From: CAYLYU01 sp964501925 | GTDB taxonomy: Bacteria > Pseudomonadota > Zetaproteobacteria > Mariprofundales > Mariprofundaceae | Assembly (NCBI GenBank): GCA_964501925.1 | Contig: CAZCTM010000013.1 | Span: 1-52,828 of the forward strand | Direction of reading: 5' to 3' | Length of the DNA stretch: 52,828 bases | Shown here: one piece after another, positions 7,175 to 16,105 of the stretch | Layout: every line of letters starts with the position of its first letter | How positions within the stretch are numbered: the stretch's first letter is position 1 | Notes under the pieces: generated by a model | The model's database searches: none | The model's input: only the letters and a program-made list of their open reading frames with translations | Told to the model about the DNA's origin: nothing | Position numbers and translations under genes: made by a program

Positions 7175-8086
7175 ATGCTTGTTGCCGCACCTTCCCAAGA
7201 GACCAGCGGACTTCTCAAGGTTGCCACTTATGCCTCTGTAACCACGGCCTGCATCCTCATTCTGGTAAAGTTCGCCGCCTGGCTGAGTACCAGTTCGGTC
7301 AGTCTGCTGGCGACGCTGATCGATTCGAGCATGGATGCGGCAGCTTCCCTGATCAACTTGCTGGCCGTACGCCATGCCCTGACTCCAGCCGACAAGGAGC
7401 ATCGATTCGGCCACGGAAAAGCGGAATCTCTGGCGGGTCTCGGGCAGGCGATGTTCATTGCCGGTTCCGCCGGGTTTCTGATTCTGGAAGCCATTGAACG
7501 TTTCATGCATCCCCACGCCATCGGCCATATTGGCATTGGTATCGGGGTCATGGTCTTTTCAGTCCTTGCAACCCTGATCCTGCTCGCCATACAGCGTTAC
7601 GTCATTCGCAAGACCGGTTCAACCGCGATCAGTGCCGACGCCCTTCACTACCGGGCGGATCTGCTGGTCAACGGCAGCGTCATCCTTGTTCTGGTCCTGG
7701 CCAACATCGGCTGGACAGGCATCGATCCCGCGTTTGCCGTCGGAATTGCCGTCTACATCCTCTACAACGCCTGGGAAATCGGACATGAAGCCATTCAGTC
7801 CCTGATGGACAAGGAGCTGCCGGATGAAGACAGGCAACGCATCACCCGCATTGTCCATCGACATCCGGAGGTCCAGGGAATGCACGACCTGCGTACCCGG
7901 AAATCGGGATTCATCCCCTTTATCCAGTTACATCTGGAGCTTGATGACAACCTCCCGCTTGTGGAGGCCCATCGAATTGCTGATGAGGTTGAGGCTGCCA
8001 TCAAGGAGGTCTATACCAGTGCCGAGGTGATCATCCACCAGGATCCGGCAAGCATTGTGGAGCCGAAGCCGGACTTTGGCGACTAG
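7175..8086 (+). CDS. fieF: Cation diffusion facilitator FieF (Fe/Zn efflux)
   Basis: A 303-residue inner-membrane proton/divalent metal antiporter with six predicted helices and a cytosolic C-terminal domain. The transport site is visible: DSSMD in TM2 and HYRAD in TM5 (the Asp-Asp/His-Asp set of FieF). The conserved loop HRFGHGKAESLAGLGQA and the C-terminal metal-binding fold (VHRHPEVQGMHDLRTRKSG, FIQLHLELD, VIIHQDP) match FieF/YiiP. It probably exports Fe2+ or Zn2+. Same strand as the patatin gene, 24 bases downstream. Confidence 0.92.
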   Translation: MLVAAPSQETSGLLKVATYASVTTACILILVKFAAWLSTSSVSLLATLIDSSMDAAASLINLLAVRHALTPADKEHRFGHGKAESLAGLGQAMFIAGSAGFLILEAIERFMHPHAIGHIGIGIGVMVFSVLATLILLAIQRYVIRKTGSTAISADALHYRADLLVNGSVILVLVLANIGWTGIDPAFAVGIAVYILYNAWEIGHEAIQSLMDKELPDEDRQRITRIVHRHPEVQGMHDLRTRKSGFIPFIQLHLELDDNLPLVEAHRIADEVEAAIKEVYTSAEVIIHQDPASIVEPKPDFGD

Positions 8087-8099
8087 AGAGTCTGGACGT

Positions 8100-8387
8100 C
8101 TACTTTCCTCTTATCCGGTAATATTCCGCCTTTCTGGCTTGCCAGAAGACTTCAAACTCATCGGGAGTTACCTCCTGGTCCCCGTTGCTGTCCATATCCT
8201 CAAAGCGTTTGAGGGCGCGTTCACGAATCACCTGCAGATATTCCTGACTTGATACACTGCCATTTTCATCCAGGTCGTATTGCAAAAAACGCTTCAGAAC
8301 CTGCTCGGAAACCTCGTCGGATTGTGCAAAGGCATTCACCGAAACAAGGAATGCAGCGGCGAATACGGGTAACGTCCAGACCTTCAT
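8100..8387 (-). CDS. Exported EF-hand protein
   Basis: A 95-residue secreted or periplasmic protein. Residues 1-21 form a signal peptide ending AFA. Two EF-hand loops follow: DLDENGSVSSQE and DSNGDQEVTPDE, both with Asp/Asn/Ser ligands in positions 1, 3, 5 and a Glu at position 12, so calcium binding is likely. It is convergent with fieF, with 13 bases between. Such small EF-hand proteins are common in proteobacteria and their roles are largely unknown. Confidence 0.85.
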   Translation of the reverse strand: MKVWTLPVFAAAFLVSVNAFAQSDEVSEQVLKRFLQYDLDENGSVSSQEYLQVIRERALKRFEDMDSNGDQEVTPDEFEVFWQARKAEYYRIRGK

Positions 8388-8612
8388 TTAAACCTCCCAT
8401 GCGGTTGTGGCGGGATAGTTGACCCCTGATGCAGATATCCTGAACCCTAACATTCTTTTGCCAAGCAGGCTGGACGAAAAACATGCGGATCGGCATGATC
8501 CACCACATCCTGCAAGGAGGGGGTTATTGCACCATCCGCATCCAACCGGAACAGACACCCGCGCCTATCCCGGGATCAGGACAGGCCGCTTCACTTTCTG
8601 GGGTAGGATGAG
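8388..8612. other. Divergent intergenic region, EF-hand gene to thyA
   Basis: This 225 bp region must hold the start signals of both flanking genes. AGGAGG occurs at 8515-8520, about 95 bases before thyA, and belongs to no frame that I can support. Confidence 0.3.
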
Positions 8613-9446
8613 GTGATCACCTATCTTCAGCTCCTCTCCCATGTGATCGACCATGGCGTGAAAAAATCCGACCGGACAGGAACGGGCACGCTATCGGTGT
8701 TTGGCTACCAGATGCGTTTCAATCTGTCAGACGGGTTCCCGCTCGTCACCACAAAGAAGGTGCACCTGAAATCCATCATCCATGAACTGCTCTGGTTCCT
8801 GAAGGGTCAAACGAACATCGCCTATCTCAACAAACACGGGGTATCCATCTGGAATGAATGGGCAACCGAAAGCGGCGAACTGGGCCCCATCTACGGTTAT
8901 CAGTGGCGAAGCTGGCCGGCGCCGGATGGACGGCACATCGACCAGATCTCCGAGCTGATCGCACAGATCAGGTCCAGACCCGATTCCCGCCGACTGATTG
9001 TCTCGGCCTGGAACGTGGCTGATCTTCCGGATGAATCCATATCCCCCCAGGAAAATGTGAGAAACGGGAAAATGGCCCTGGCCCCCTGCCACGCCTTTTT
9101 CCAGTTTTATGTGGCCGAGGGCCGCCTCTCATGCCAGCTCTATCAGCGCAGTGCCGATATCTTCCTGGGTGTGCCGTTCAACATCGCCTCCTACGCGCTG
9201 CTCACCATGATGATCGCTCAGGTATGCGATCTTGCACCGGGGGATTTCGTGCACACGTTCGGCGATGCGCATATCTACCTGAACCATCTGGAGCAGGTGC
9301 AAACCCAGCTTTCACGCCAGCCCTATCCTCTTCCGCAGATGAAGCTGAATCCGGAGGTGAGGAATATCCTTGATTTTCGTTACGAGGATTTTGAGCTGAG
9401 CGGCTATCAATGCCACCCGCCCATTCGTGCCCCGATTGCGATTTAA
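8613..9446 (+). CDS. thyA: Thymidylate synthase
   Basis: A 277-residue enzyme that converts dUMP to dTMP with methylene-tetrahydrofolate. Motifs: SDRTGTGTLSVFG (folate/phosphate region), FPLVTTKKVHLKSIIHELLWFLKG, RRLIVSAWNVADLP, and catalytic Cys159 in LAPCHAFFQF; the C-terminus ends PIAI as in active ThyA (usually PxAV/I). Slightly longer than E. coli ThyA (264), from a short insert around NVRNGKMA. The start is a GTG with GGATGAG just upstream. folA lies about 1 kb further on. Confidence 0.96.
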   Translation: MITYLQLLSHVIDHGVKKSDRTGTGTLSVFGYQMRFNLSDGFPLVTTKKVHLKSIIHELLWFLKGQTNIAYLNKHGVSIWNEWATESGELGPIYGYQWRSWPAPDGRHIDQISELIAQIRSRPDSRRLIVSAWNVADLPDESISPQENVRNGKMALAPCHAFFQFYVAEGRLSCQLYQRSADIFLGVPFNIASYALLTMMIAQVCDLAPGDFVHTFGDAHIYLNHLEQVQTQLSRQPYPLPQMKLNPEVRNILDFRYEDFELSGYQCHPPIRAPIAI

Positions 9447-9475
9447 CCCCGTCCAACCAGGAAAGCCGCCACTTC

Positions 9476-10261
9476 TTAAACCTTTGCCAGCATCAGATCC
9501 CGATTGACGCGGATCATTTGCTGGATATCCCTGACATATTCCTTTCCGCGTGACGAGTATTTCACCAGCCCGTTTGCCAGTTCGATCGCCTGAATGTCCC
9601 TTCCCTGCTGGCGGGCCCTGAACCTGATGAGGCGCAGCCTGTGGTAGGCCCTTCCCGTATTCAAGTTATGGAAATAACTGCGCACGGACTCCCTGGCAGA
9701 CCCAAACACCGCCACTTCATGACTGGCCCCTGCCTTGCGCCGTTTGGGAACGATCCCGCACCCTCTGACATAGCACCACTGACCAAAATAATTGTTTCCC
9801 TCCCGGGCAAAACGCGACTCTCCCCAGGAAGATTCATTGGCGGCCTGAGCCAGCACAAGCTCCACGGGCACAAGATCAACACGAACAGCCAGCTTGAGCC
9901 AGAATTGATCATCCGTGATGGCGTCTTCCACATCGTACTCAAGCGCAAGCTGATGAAGCCAGGCGATCTCCTCCCCTGCCATCCGTTGACCGGCATCATG
10001 GCGGGCCTTCAGTCGCAGGAGCCGGTGGCGCTGTTTCATGATCCTGCTGTTTTCTTCCACAATCAGGGGTCGCAGGTAGGTAAAGAACCTGATCTTTTTT
10101 TCATGCACATCCAAAGCCGGCACCTGAGATCGTGCGGCATGATCCTGTTGCCGGGTCATGGCCTTTCTGTTCACCTGACCGGCACAGCCACTGATGATGC
10201 CGATGATCACAAGCAGGAGGATGGGTAGTGTCCCCTGTGAAAAACACCTCGGGTTGATCAT
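9476..10261 (-). CDS. Bax-like glucosaminidase-domain lipoprotein
   Basis: About 261 residues. N-terminal lipoprotein signal with lipobox SGC (LLVIIGIISGCAG). The C-terminal half is a mannosyl-glycoprotein endo-beta-N-acetylglucosaminidase (glucosaminidase) domain as in E. coli Bax: LVLAQAANESSWGESRFAREGNNYFGQWC with the catalytic Glu in NESSWG, then YFHNLNTGRAY and SSRGKEYV. It probably trims peptidoglycan. An ATG at 10276 in the same frame is also possible; I prefer 10261, which has GGAG 9 bases upstream and leaves a shorter region before the hydrophobic core. Confidence 0.85.
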   Translation of the reverse strand: MINPRCFSQGTLPILLLVIIGIISGCAGQVNRKAMTRQQDHAARSQVPALDVHEKKIRFFTYLRPLIVEENSRIMKQRHRLLRLKARHDAGQRMAGEEIAWLHQLALEYDVEDAITDDQFWLKLAVRVDLVPVELVLAQAANESSWGESRFAREGNNYFGQWCYVRGCGIVPKRRKAGASHEVAVFGSARESVRSYFHNLNTGRAYHRLRLIRFRARQQGRDIQAIELANGLVKYSSRGKEYVRDIQQMIRVNRDLMLAKV

Positions 10262-10508
10262 CTCAAAAGTCTCCATTCATCCGGAACACAGCGACTGGCC
10301 ACGCACTGCCCGAGGATTGGATGAATCAACCGCCCGCAAGCGCGCGTGCCCGGCCCGGGAATCAGGGTGCCTCTTGAGATCATGCCGACAGGCACGAACG
10401 CAGGAATCATGCGAGGAATCATGAATGGCCGGCAACCCGGGTTCTGTGAGTGGTATCACCACCACTTCTTGCCGTGCAACCGGAAGATGGATTGTTTATG
10501 CTCGCTTC
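10262..10508. other. Divergent intergenic region, bax-like to folA
   Basis: About 247 bp with no supported gene, between divergent genes. No clear consensus promoter seen. Confidence 0.3.
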
Positions 10509-11036
10509 ATGACTGTTCACTACTCCATTGTTGCGGCCATGAGCAAGAATCGCGTGATTGGCAGGAAGGGAACCCTGCCCTGGCGCATGCCCGCCGACCT
10601 CAGGCATTTCAGGCAGGTCACCATGGGCCATCCCATCCTGATGGGCCGGAAGAACTATGAGGATATAGGCAGGCCTCTTCCCGGGCGGATGAACATCATC
10701 CTGACCCGCCAAAGGTATTTCCGGGCGGAGGGATGCATCGTGGTGCACAGTCCCGGGGAGGTGGAAGACCACGTTTCAGAAGATGCGGAGATCATGGTCA
10801 TTGGCGGTGCTGAGATTTATGCCCAGTTCCTGCCCAGGGCCGGCCGGATGTATCTAACCCTGATTCATGCCGAAATCGATGGCGACACCTTTTTTCCTGA
10901 ATTTGACCGGAACCAGTGGGAGGAAAGCGACCGTCAGGATTATCCCGCAGATGAGCACAACCCCTACCCCTACAGCTTTATTGTTCTGGAGAGAAGGGGT
11001 GTGTGCCAGCCTCGTCAAGGGCTTGCTCGCCCATGA
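10509..11036 (+). CDS. folA: Dihydrofolate reductase
   Basis: A 175-residue NADPH-dependent enzyme that regenerates tetrahydrofolate after the ThyA reaction. Motifs: IVAAMSKNRVIGRKGTLPWR, catalytic acid in MPADLRHF, HPILMGRKNYEDIGRPLPGR, and the cofactor loop VIGGAEIYAQFLP. The start at 10509 (MTVHYSIVAAM) is where family proteins begin. The last 59 bases overlap the convergent yjbQ-type gene on the other strand, which makes the C-terminal tail (about 15 residues) longer than in E. coli. Confidence 0.95.
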   Translation: MTVHYSIVAAMSKNRVIGRKGTLPWRMPADLRHFRQVTMGHPILMGRKNYEDIGRPLPGRMNIILTRQRYFRAEGCIVVHSPGEVEDHVSEDAEIMVIGGAEIYAQFLPRAGRMYLTLIHAEIDGDTFFPEFDRNQWEESDRQDYPADEHNPYPYSFIVLERRGVCQPRQGLARP

Positions 11037-11463
11037 TCTGAAGACCCACTGACCTCTTCTTTGGTCCATCCAGCTCGATCAGCATGACCGACTGATAGGT
11101 TCCGAGCTGCAACCTTCCACCCACGACATGGACAAGTTCACTGCTCCCAAAGAGAATCGCCGCAATATGCGAATGTGCGTTTTGAGGCTCTCCCGGCGGC
11201 GCGTTTTCTCTCAAGGCCAGGTCATTATGCCGATACGGGGCATCTCTTGGCACCAGTCTTTCGAAAAAGGCGCGAATGTCGGCAAGCAACAGATCTTCGT
11301 GCTCGTTAATGCACAGGGCCGTGGTGGAATGTCGTGACGTGATGCTCATAACGCCATCTGATACCCCGCTCTTCTCCAGAAAGCCGTAAAGCATGGGGGT
11401 TATGTCGTGAATGCTGATCTCAGAACCCGTTTCGATCTGGAAACACTCATGCCGGATCTTCAT
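10978..11463 (-). CDS. yjbQ: YjbQ family protein (UPF0047)
   Basis: A 161-residue protein of the YjbQ/UPF0047 family. Conserved segments: ITSRHSTTALCINE, NAHSHIAAILFGSSE, and LQLGTYQSVMLIELDGPKKR. E. coli YjbQ has been reported to have weak thiamin-phosphate synthase activity; the true role is unknown. The C-terminal end (GEQALDEAGTHPFSPEQ) is a little longer than usual and is encoded over the 3' end of folA, a convergent 59 base overlap. Confidence 0.9.
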   Translation of the reverse strand: MKIRHECFQIETGSEISIHDITPMLYGFLEKSGVSDGVMSITSRHSTTALCINEHEDLLLADIRAFFERLVPRDAPYRHNDLALRENAPPGEPQNAHSHIAAILFGSSELVHVVGGRLQLGTYQSVMLIELDGPKKRSVGLQIMGEQALDEAGTHPFSPEQ

Positions 11464-11558
11464 GTCACACTCCCTTCCTTGTTTCCTTTATTTTCCGATG
11501 TCTTCCGGATCAACCTGTCCGCTTTCCGCAGGCCAGCCCGGGATGATGAGTTGAAACC

Positions 11559-11906
11559 TTGAGCCTGCAAACCTATCAGCTCCACATCCGACTGAAGCAG
11601 CCCTGCCGGTTGTCAGTTGGCAAACTCGGTATCTTCGATTTTCCTGCGGGGCAGTATATCTACACAGGCAGTGCCGTACGAACCCTTGAAGCCAGAATCA
11701 GAAGGCACATGAGGAAAGACAAGAAACTGCACTGGCACATCGATTATCTGCTTGCCAGTCCGTATGCAGACATCATCAGGGTTGTTCGTTTCGCCATGCC
11801 GGAATGCGCCATCAACCGGCAGACCCGAGGCAAGGTTCTTATACCCGGATTTGGTGCCGGCGACTGCAGAAATCAGTGTGTGAGCCATCTCAAGTACATC
11901 GGCTGA
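11559..11906 (+). CDS. DUF123 (GIY-YIG superfamily) protein
   Basis: A 115-residue protein of the DUF123 family, a GIY-YIG-like domain also found fused to endonuclease III in archaea. Seen: YIYTGSAVRTLEARIRRHMR, the usual region with Tyr and Arg, followed by KKLHWHIDYLL and GFGAGDCRNQCVSHL, which carries two conserved cysteines. Nuclease activity is uncertain. The start is TTG at 11559; upstream ATGs at 11543 and 11546 run into a stop, so no ATG start is available nearby. Confidence 0.85.
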   Translation: MSLQTYQLHIRLKQPCRLSVGKLGIFDFPAGQYIYTGSAVRTLEARIRRHMRKDKKLHWHIDYLLASPYADIIRVVRFAMPECAINRQTRGKVLIPGFGAGDCRNQCVSHLKYIG

Positions 11907-11951
11907 ATATCTCCGCTGTATTCATTCCCCGGGACTGATAGCTTCCCGCTC

Positions 11952-12878
11952 ATGCGGATTGTTCGATCATGGGAAACGGCCGCCGGGGAGAAGTCCCTTC
12001 AGGGCGGAGCTATCACCGTGGGCAATTTTGATGGTGTCCACATGGGCCATATGCAGGTGCTGGCCGAGCTGAAAGGGCATGCCCTGGCCGTCAGGGGTCC
12101 TGCTGTCGCCATCACGTTTGAACCACATCCACGGGCTGTCCTTTATCCCGAGGAATCCCCCCGCCGACTGTGTCACCTGCACGAACGACTCGAACTGCTG
12201 GAACAGGCCGGTCTCGACGCCGTGCTGCTGCTTCACTTCAACAAAAAACTTGCCGCATGGTCACCCGAAAAATTCATTAAGAAGATGCATGCCACCTTCA
12301 GGATGAAGCATGTGCATGTTGGCTACGATTTCGCGTTCGGCCATGATCGTGCCGGGCATGTCGAAATCCTGCGCGTGCTGGGCGAGAAAATGGGGTTCAC
12401 GGTGAGCGAGGCGGCTGCCTTTGAAATGCACGGCGCTGTGGTCTCCTCAAGCCGTATACGCTCGGCCATTGAGGCGGCGGATTTCCGTCTGGCGGCAGAC
12501 CTTCTTGGCCGGCCGTATTCGATATCCGGTCATGTGGGCAAGGGTGAAGCCAGAGGAAGGAAGCTCGGATTTCCGACCGCCAATCTTGATATCGGTGACC
12601 TGGCCCATCCACCTGCCGGTATATACGCTGTTCGGGCGAGTTCATCCGGAAAAACCTGGAATGCCGCCGCCTATCTCGGCTATCGACCCACCTTTGGGGG
12701 CCGGAAGCTTATCCTGGAAACACATGTCTTTGACGATTCTCCCGACTTCTACAAGAAACGCCTGACGGTGACCTTTGTGCAACGCATCCGGGAGGATCGC
12801 GCCTTTACCGGACCGGATGACCTGGCAAGGCAGATTGCCAGGGATTGTGAGGCGGCAAGGAAGATTCTGGAACAATGA
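11952..12878 (+). CDS. ribF: Bifunctional riboflavin kinase / FAD synthetase
   Basis: A 308-residue two-domain enzyme making FMN and FAD from riboflavin. N-terminal adenylyltransferase: VGNFDGVHMGH and SSSRIRSAIE. C-terminal riboflavin kinase (about 180-305): GRKLGFPTANL with the ATP/Mg site, IYAVR, and LETHVFD. Normal length for the family. In many proteobacteria ribF is directly followed by ileS and lspA; here a GxxExxY gene in inverted repeats separates ribF from ileS. The ribF stop overlaps that gene's start (ATGA). Confidence 0.95.
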   Translation: MRIVRSWETAAGEKSLQGGAITVGNFDGVHMGHMQVLAELKGHALAVRGPAVAITFEPHPRAVLYPEESPRRLCHLHERLELLEQAGLDAVLLLHFNKKLAAWSPEKFIKKMHATFRMKHVHVGYDFAFGHDRAGHVEILRVLGEKMGFTVSEAAAFEMHGAVVSSSRIRSAIEAADFRLAADLLGRPYSISGHVGKGEARGRKLGFPTANLDIGDLAHPPAGIYAVRASSSGKTWNAAAYLGYRPTFGGRKLILETHVFDDSPDFYKKRLTVTFVQRIREDRAFTGPDDLARQIARDCEAARKILEQ

Positions 12879-13288
12879 ACCACAAAGGCACGGAGGCGCC
12901 AAGAAAAAACATTCCTGAAGAAACAAATCTTGTTGCGCAACAGATTGTTGATGCGGCGTTCGCTGTTCGTTCAACACTCGGGCCGGGGCTGCTTGAATCG
13001 ATATATGAGACCTGCCTTTGCCATGAACTAACGAAACGTGGCCTGAACTTCAGGCGGCAGCTATCCTTGCCCGTCATTTATGAAGGCGTAAAGCTGGATG
13101 CAGGCCTTCGCCTTGATTTGGTGGTGACCGACCAGGTGATTGCTGAACTCAAGGCGGTGGAAACGATTCAGGAAGTGCATAAGGCACAGCTGCTGACTTA
13201 CCTGAAGTTGACCGGCCACAGACTTGGGCTGTTGATCAACTTCAACGTACCTGTCATCCGGAAGGGCATTACAAGACTCGCCTTATAG
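12875..13288 (+). CDS. GxxExxY protein
   Basis: A 137-residue protein of the GxxExxY family (Pfam GxxExxY, formerly PDDEXK_3). Seen: LGPGLLESIYETCLCHEL, the namesake motif; then GLRLDLVVTDQVIAELKAVE with a D...E-x-K arrangement like the PDDEXK nuclease fold; then HKAQLLTYLKLTGHRLGLLINFN. Biochemical role unknown. The first codons (MNHKGTEAPR) lie inside a 20 bp inverted repeat whose other arm follows the stop, so the gene looks like a small mobile cassette inserted between ribF and ileS. Confidence 0.9.
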   Translation: MNHKGTEAPRKNIPEETNLVAQQIVDAAFAVRSTLGPGLLESIYETCLCHELTKRGLNFRRQLSLPVIYEGVKLDAGLRLDLVVTDQVIAELKAVETIQEVHKAQLLTYLKLTGHRLGLLINFNVPVIRKGITRLAL

Positions 13289-13309
13289 TGCCTTCGCGCC
13301 TTTGTGGTT
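12878..13309. mobile_element. Inverted-repeat cassette carrying the GxxExxY gene
   Basis: AACCACAAAGGCACGGAGGC at 12878-12897 and its complement at 13290-13309 match in 18 of 20 positions. They enclose the whole GxxExxY gene except the first three bases. Similar ACCACAAAGGCAC-type repeats are, from memory, recurrent around GxxExxY genes in other bacteria. No transposase is encoded, so movement would need help in trans. Confidence 0.6.
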
Positions 13310-13327
13310 AATTATGGAGTATTCATC

Positions 13328-16099
13328 TTGACTGAGAAGTTTGATTACCGACCGACTGTCTTTTTGCCGAAGACCGATTTCCCGATGCGCGGCAACCTGC
13401 CGGCCAACGAACCGAAGCGGCTGGCAAAATGGGAGGAAGAACGACTGTATGAACAGCTGCGCAGGGCACGCAAGGGCGCCCCTAAATTCGTGCTGCATGA
13501 TGGCCCTCCCTACGCCAACGGTCATATCCATATCGGCCATGCGGTCAACAAGATCCTGAAGGACATTGTGGTACGTTCGCGCTCCATGATGGGCTTCGAT
13601 GCCCCCTACGTCCCCGGCTGGGATTGCCACGGCCTGCCCATCGAGCTGAAAGTCGAGGAAAAGTTCAAAAAGAAGAAGCGCAGGAAGGAAGACATCAGTG
13701 ATTCGGAATTCCGGGCCGCCTGCCGTGAATATGCGCGTGGCCAGATCGATGTGCAGCGTGAAGAGTTCAAGCGCCTGGGCGTCATCGGCGACTGGGGAAA
13801 TCCCTACATCACCATGGATTACCATTTTGAGGCCAACACCGTGCGCGAGATCGGACGCTTCCTGGCCAATGGTGGTCTGTACAAGGGCGCCAAGCCGGTC
13901 CACTGGTGCGTCTCCTGCGCCACCGCCCTGGCCGAGGCGGAGGTGGAGTATGAAGACCATACATCGCACTCCATCTATGTGAAGTTCCCTGCCGGCGAGG
14001 ACTTGAGCGATATCGCTCCCGAGCTGAGCGGTGAGGTCTCCATTGTAATCTGGACCACGACACCGTGGACCATTCCCGCCAATCTGGCCGTGTCCGTTGG
14101 TCCGGCCATCGAATACTCGGCCGTGAGAATCACCGATCCGGCAGGCAATACCAACCTGAAATCCGGAGAGGTTCTCATTCTGGCCGAGGACCTGCGGGAA
14201 AAGGTTTTAACCGAAATTGGGGCAAAAGGCCCGGTTCTTGCGCGTTTTGAAGGAAAAAAACTCGAAAACCGCAAATTCCGGCATCCCTACCTCGATCAGG
14301 ATGCCCCCATTCTGGTCGGTGAGCATGTCACGCTGGAGGCCGGCACCGGCAGCGTACATACCGCACCCGGGCATGGTCAGGAAGACTATGAGATCGGCAT
14401 CAAGTACGGCTTGCGGGCCTACAATCCCGTTGATGACACGGGGGTCTTCGAGCCCGGCACCCCCGTGGTTGAGGGACGCCACGTATTTCAGGCCAACACG
14501 CTTGTCATCGATCACCTCGCCAAGTGTGGCGCACTGCTGGAAACGAGTAAGGTCACTCATTCGTATCCTCATTGCTGGCGATGCCACAAGCCATTGATTT
14601 TCCGTGCCACACCCCAGTGGTTCATCTCCATGGAAAAAAACGGCCTCCGGACAAAGGCCCTGAAGGCCATTGCTGAAACCACCTGGACTCCTGAATGGGG
14701 CGAAAACCGGATCAGGGCCATGGTCGAGCAGCGTCCCGACTGGTGCGTTTCGCGCCAGCGCAACTGGGGCGTACCCATCGCCATCATCAGGTGTTCGGCC
14801 TGTGGTTCCCATCGAGTGACCACACCGGCTGTGATCGAGGAAATCGCCAAGCAAGTGGAGGCCGGTGGTGCGGACATCTGGTTCGCGAAAGAGGCGAGCG
14901 CCTTTCTTCCTGAAGGCAGCAACTGTCCGGATTGCGGTGGTACGGATTTCTGCAAGGAGTCCGATATCCTTGATGTCTGGTTTGATTCCGGCTCCACGCA
15001 CGCCTGCGTGCTGGAGAAACGTGATGACCTCGGCTCCCCGGCAGATCTCTATCTGGAAGGAAGTGACCAGCATCGCGGCTGGTTCCAGTCCTCGCTGCTG
15101 GAAAGCATTGGCACACGGGGTGTGGCGCCTTTCAGGGGTGTGCTGACGCACGGCTTCGTCGTTGATGCCCATGGGAACAAGATGTCCAAGTCGCGCGGCA
15201 ACGTCATCGCCCCGCAGAAAATCATCCAGCAGATGGGGGCGGATATTCTGCGCATGTGGATCGCATCCTCGGATTATTCAGCCGATATCCGGATCTCCAA
15301 TGACATCCTCAAGCAACTGGCCGAGGCCTACCGCAGGATCCGCAACACCATCCGTTTTCTGCTGGGCAACCTCCATGGGTACGAGCCAAGCAGGGATCAT
15401 ATCCCCCTGCAAGAACGCAAACCTCTGGATCAATGGGCCATTCATCGATTGTCCCAGGTCGCGCGTTGCGTCAGCGAGGCTTATGAAAACTACCAGTTTC
15501 ACCGTATTCATCAGGAAGTACACAATTTCTGTGCTGTTGAGCTTGGAGGTTTCTATCTGGACGTCATCAAGGACCGGCTCTACTGCGATGCGCGCGATTC
15601 ACAGCGTCGCGCCTCTGCCCGGGCCACACTGTATGATCTGGCAGATACCCTGATTCGCCTGGTTGCCCCCATCCTTCCCTTCACCGCCGAGGAGGCATGG
15701 GAGCACCTCCCGGGCTCGGATGAGAAAAGTATTCATCTGCAGACCTTTCATCCGGTTGCCGATATCGAGATTGATGAAAAGGCATGGGAGGCGTTTTTCG
15801 CCATTCGCGAGCGGGTGAATGCCGCACTGGATCAGGCCAAGAAGGACAAGCTTATCGGATCCTCGATTGCCGCCACGGTCACCGTTCCGGATCTGGATCT
15901 TTCATTCGCCGATCAACTCGGCGAGACATACGAGCAACTTTTCATTGTCGCCGGAGCAGAAGCAGGCGATACCATGTCGGTCAGGCCAGCGGAGGGCGTG
16001 AAATGTCCGCGTTGCTGGAATGTCGGCACCCCCGCCCACCCCGCGCATCCCGTGCACAATGAACTGTGCGGCCGCTGCTTTTCGGTTGTGGTTGGCTGA
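13328..16099 (+). CDS. ileS: Isoleucyl-tRNA synthetase
   Basis: A 923-residue class I synthetase. HIGH motif in GHIHIGHAVNK, KMSKS in GNKMSKSRGN, CP1 editing domain with WTTTPWTIPAN and GTGSVHTAPGHGQEDY, anticodon domain, and a C-terminal zinc finger (CPRCWN ... ELCGRC). Length matches E. coli IleS (938). The start is TTG at 13328 with GGAG 8 bases upstream; an in-frame GTG at 13304 lies inside the right repeat of the GxxExxY cassette. lspA follows after 6 bases. Confidence 0.96.
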   Translation: MTEKFDYRPTVFLPKTDFPMRGNLPANEPKRLAKWEEERLYEQLRRARKGAPKFVLHDGPPYANGHIHIGHAVNKILKDIVVRSRSMMGFDAPYVPGWDCHGLPIELKVEEKFKKKKRRKEDISDSEFRAACREYARGQIDVQREEFKRLGVIGDWGNPYITMDYHFEANTVREIGRFLANGGLYKGAKPVHWCVSCATALAEAEVEYEDHTSHSIYVKFPAGEDLSDIAPELSGEVSIVIWTTTPWTIPANLAVSVGPAIEYSAVRITDPAGNTNLKSGEVLILAEDLREKVLTEIGAKGPVLARFEGKKLENRKFRHPYLDQDAPILVGEHVTLEAGTGSVHTAPGHGQEDYEIGIKYGLRAYNPVDDTGVFEPGTPVVEGRHVFQANTLVIDHLAKCGALLETSKVTHSYPHCWRCHKPLIFRATPQWFISMEKNGLRTKALKAIAETTWTPEWGENRIRAMVEQRPDWCVSRQRNWGVPIAIIRCSACGSHRVTTPAVIEEIAKQVEAGGADIWFAKEASAFLPEGSNCPDCGGTDFCKESDILDVWFDSGSTHACVLEKRDDLGSPADLYLEGSDQHRGWFQSSLLESIGTRGVAPFRGVLTHGFVVDAHGNKMSKSRGNVIAPQKIIQQMGADILRMWIASSDYSADIRISNDILKQLAEAYRRIRNTIRFLLGNLHGYEPSRDHIPLQERKPLDQWAIHRLSQVARCVSEAYENYQFHRIHQEVHNFCAVELGGFYLDVIKDRLYCDARDSQRRASARATLYDLADTLIRLVAPILPFTAEEAWEHLPGSDEKSIHLQTFHPVADIEIDEKAWEAFFAIRERVNAALDQAKKDKLIGSSIAATVTVPDLDLSFADQLGETYEQLFIVAGAEAGDTMSVRPAEGVKCPRCWNVGTPAHPAHPVHNELCGRCFSVVVG

Positions 16100-16105
16100 T
16101 CTCGG

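Noticed and set aside
9641..10228. Long plus-strand frame opposite the Bax-like gene
   Set aside because: It lies wholly antisense to a well-supported lipoprotein gene and its translation has no domain or composition of a real protein.
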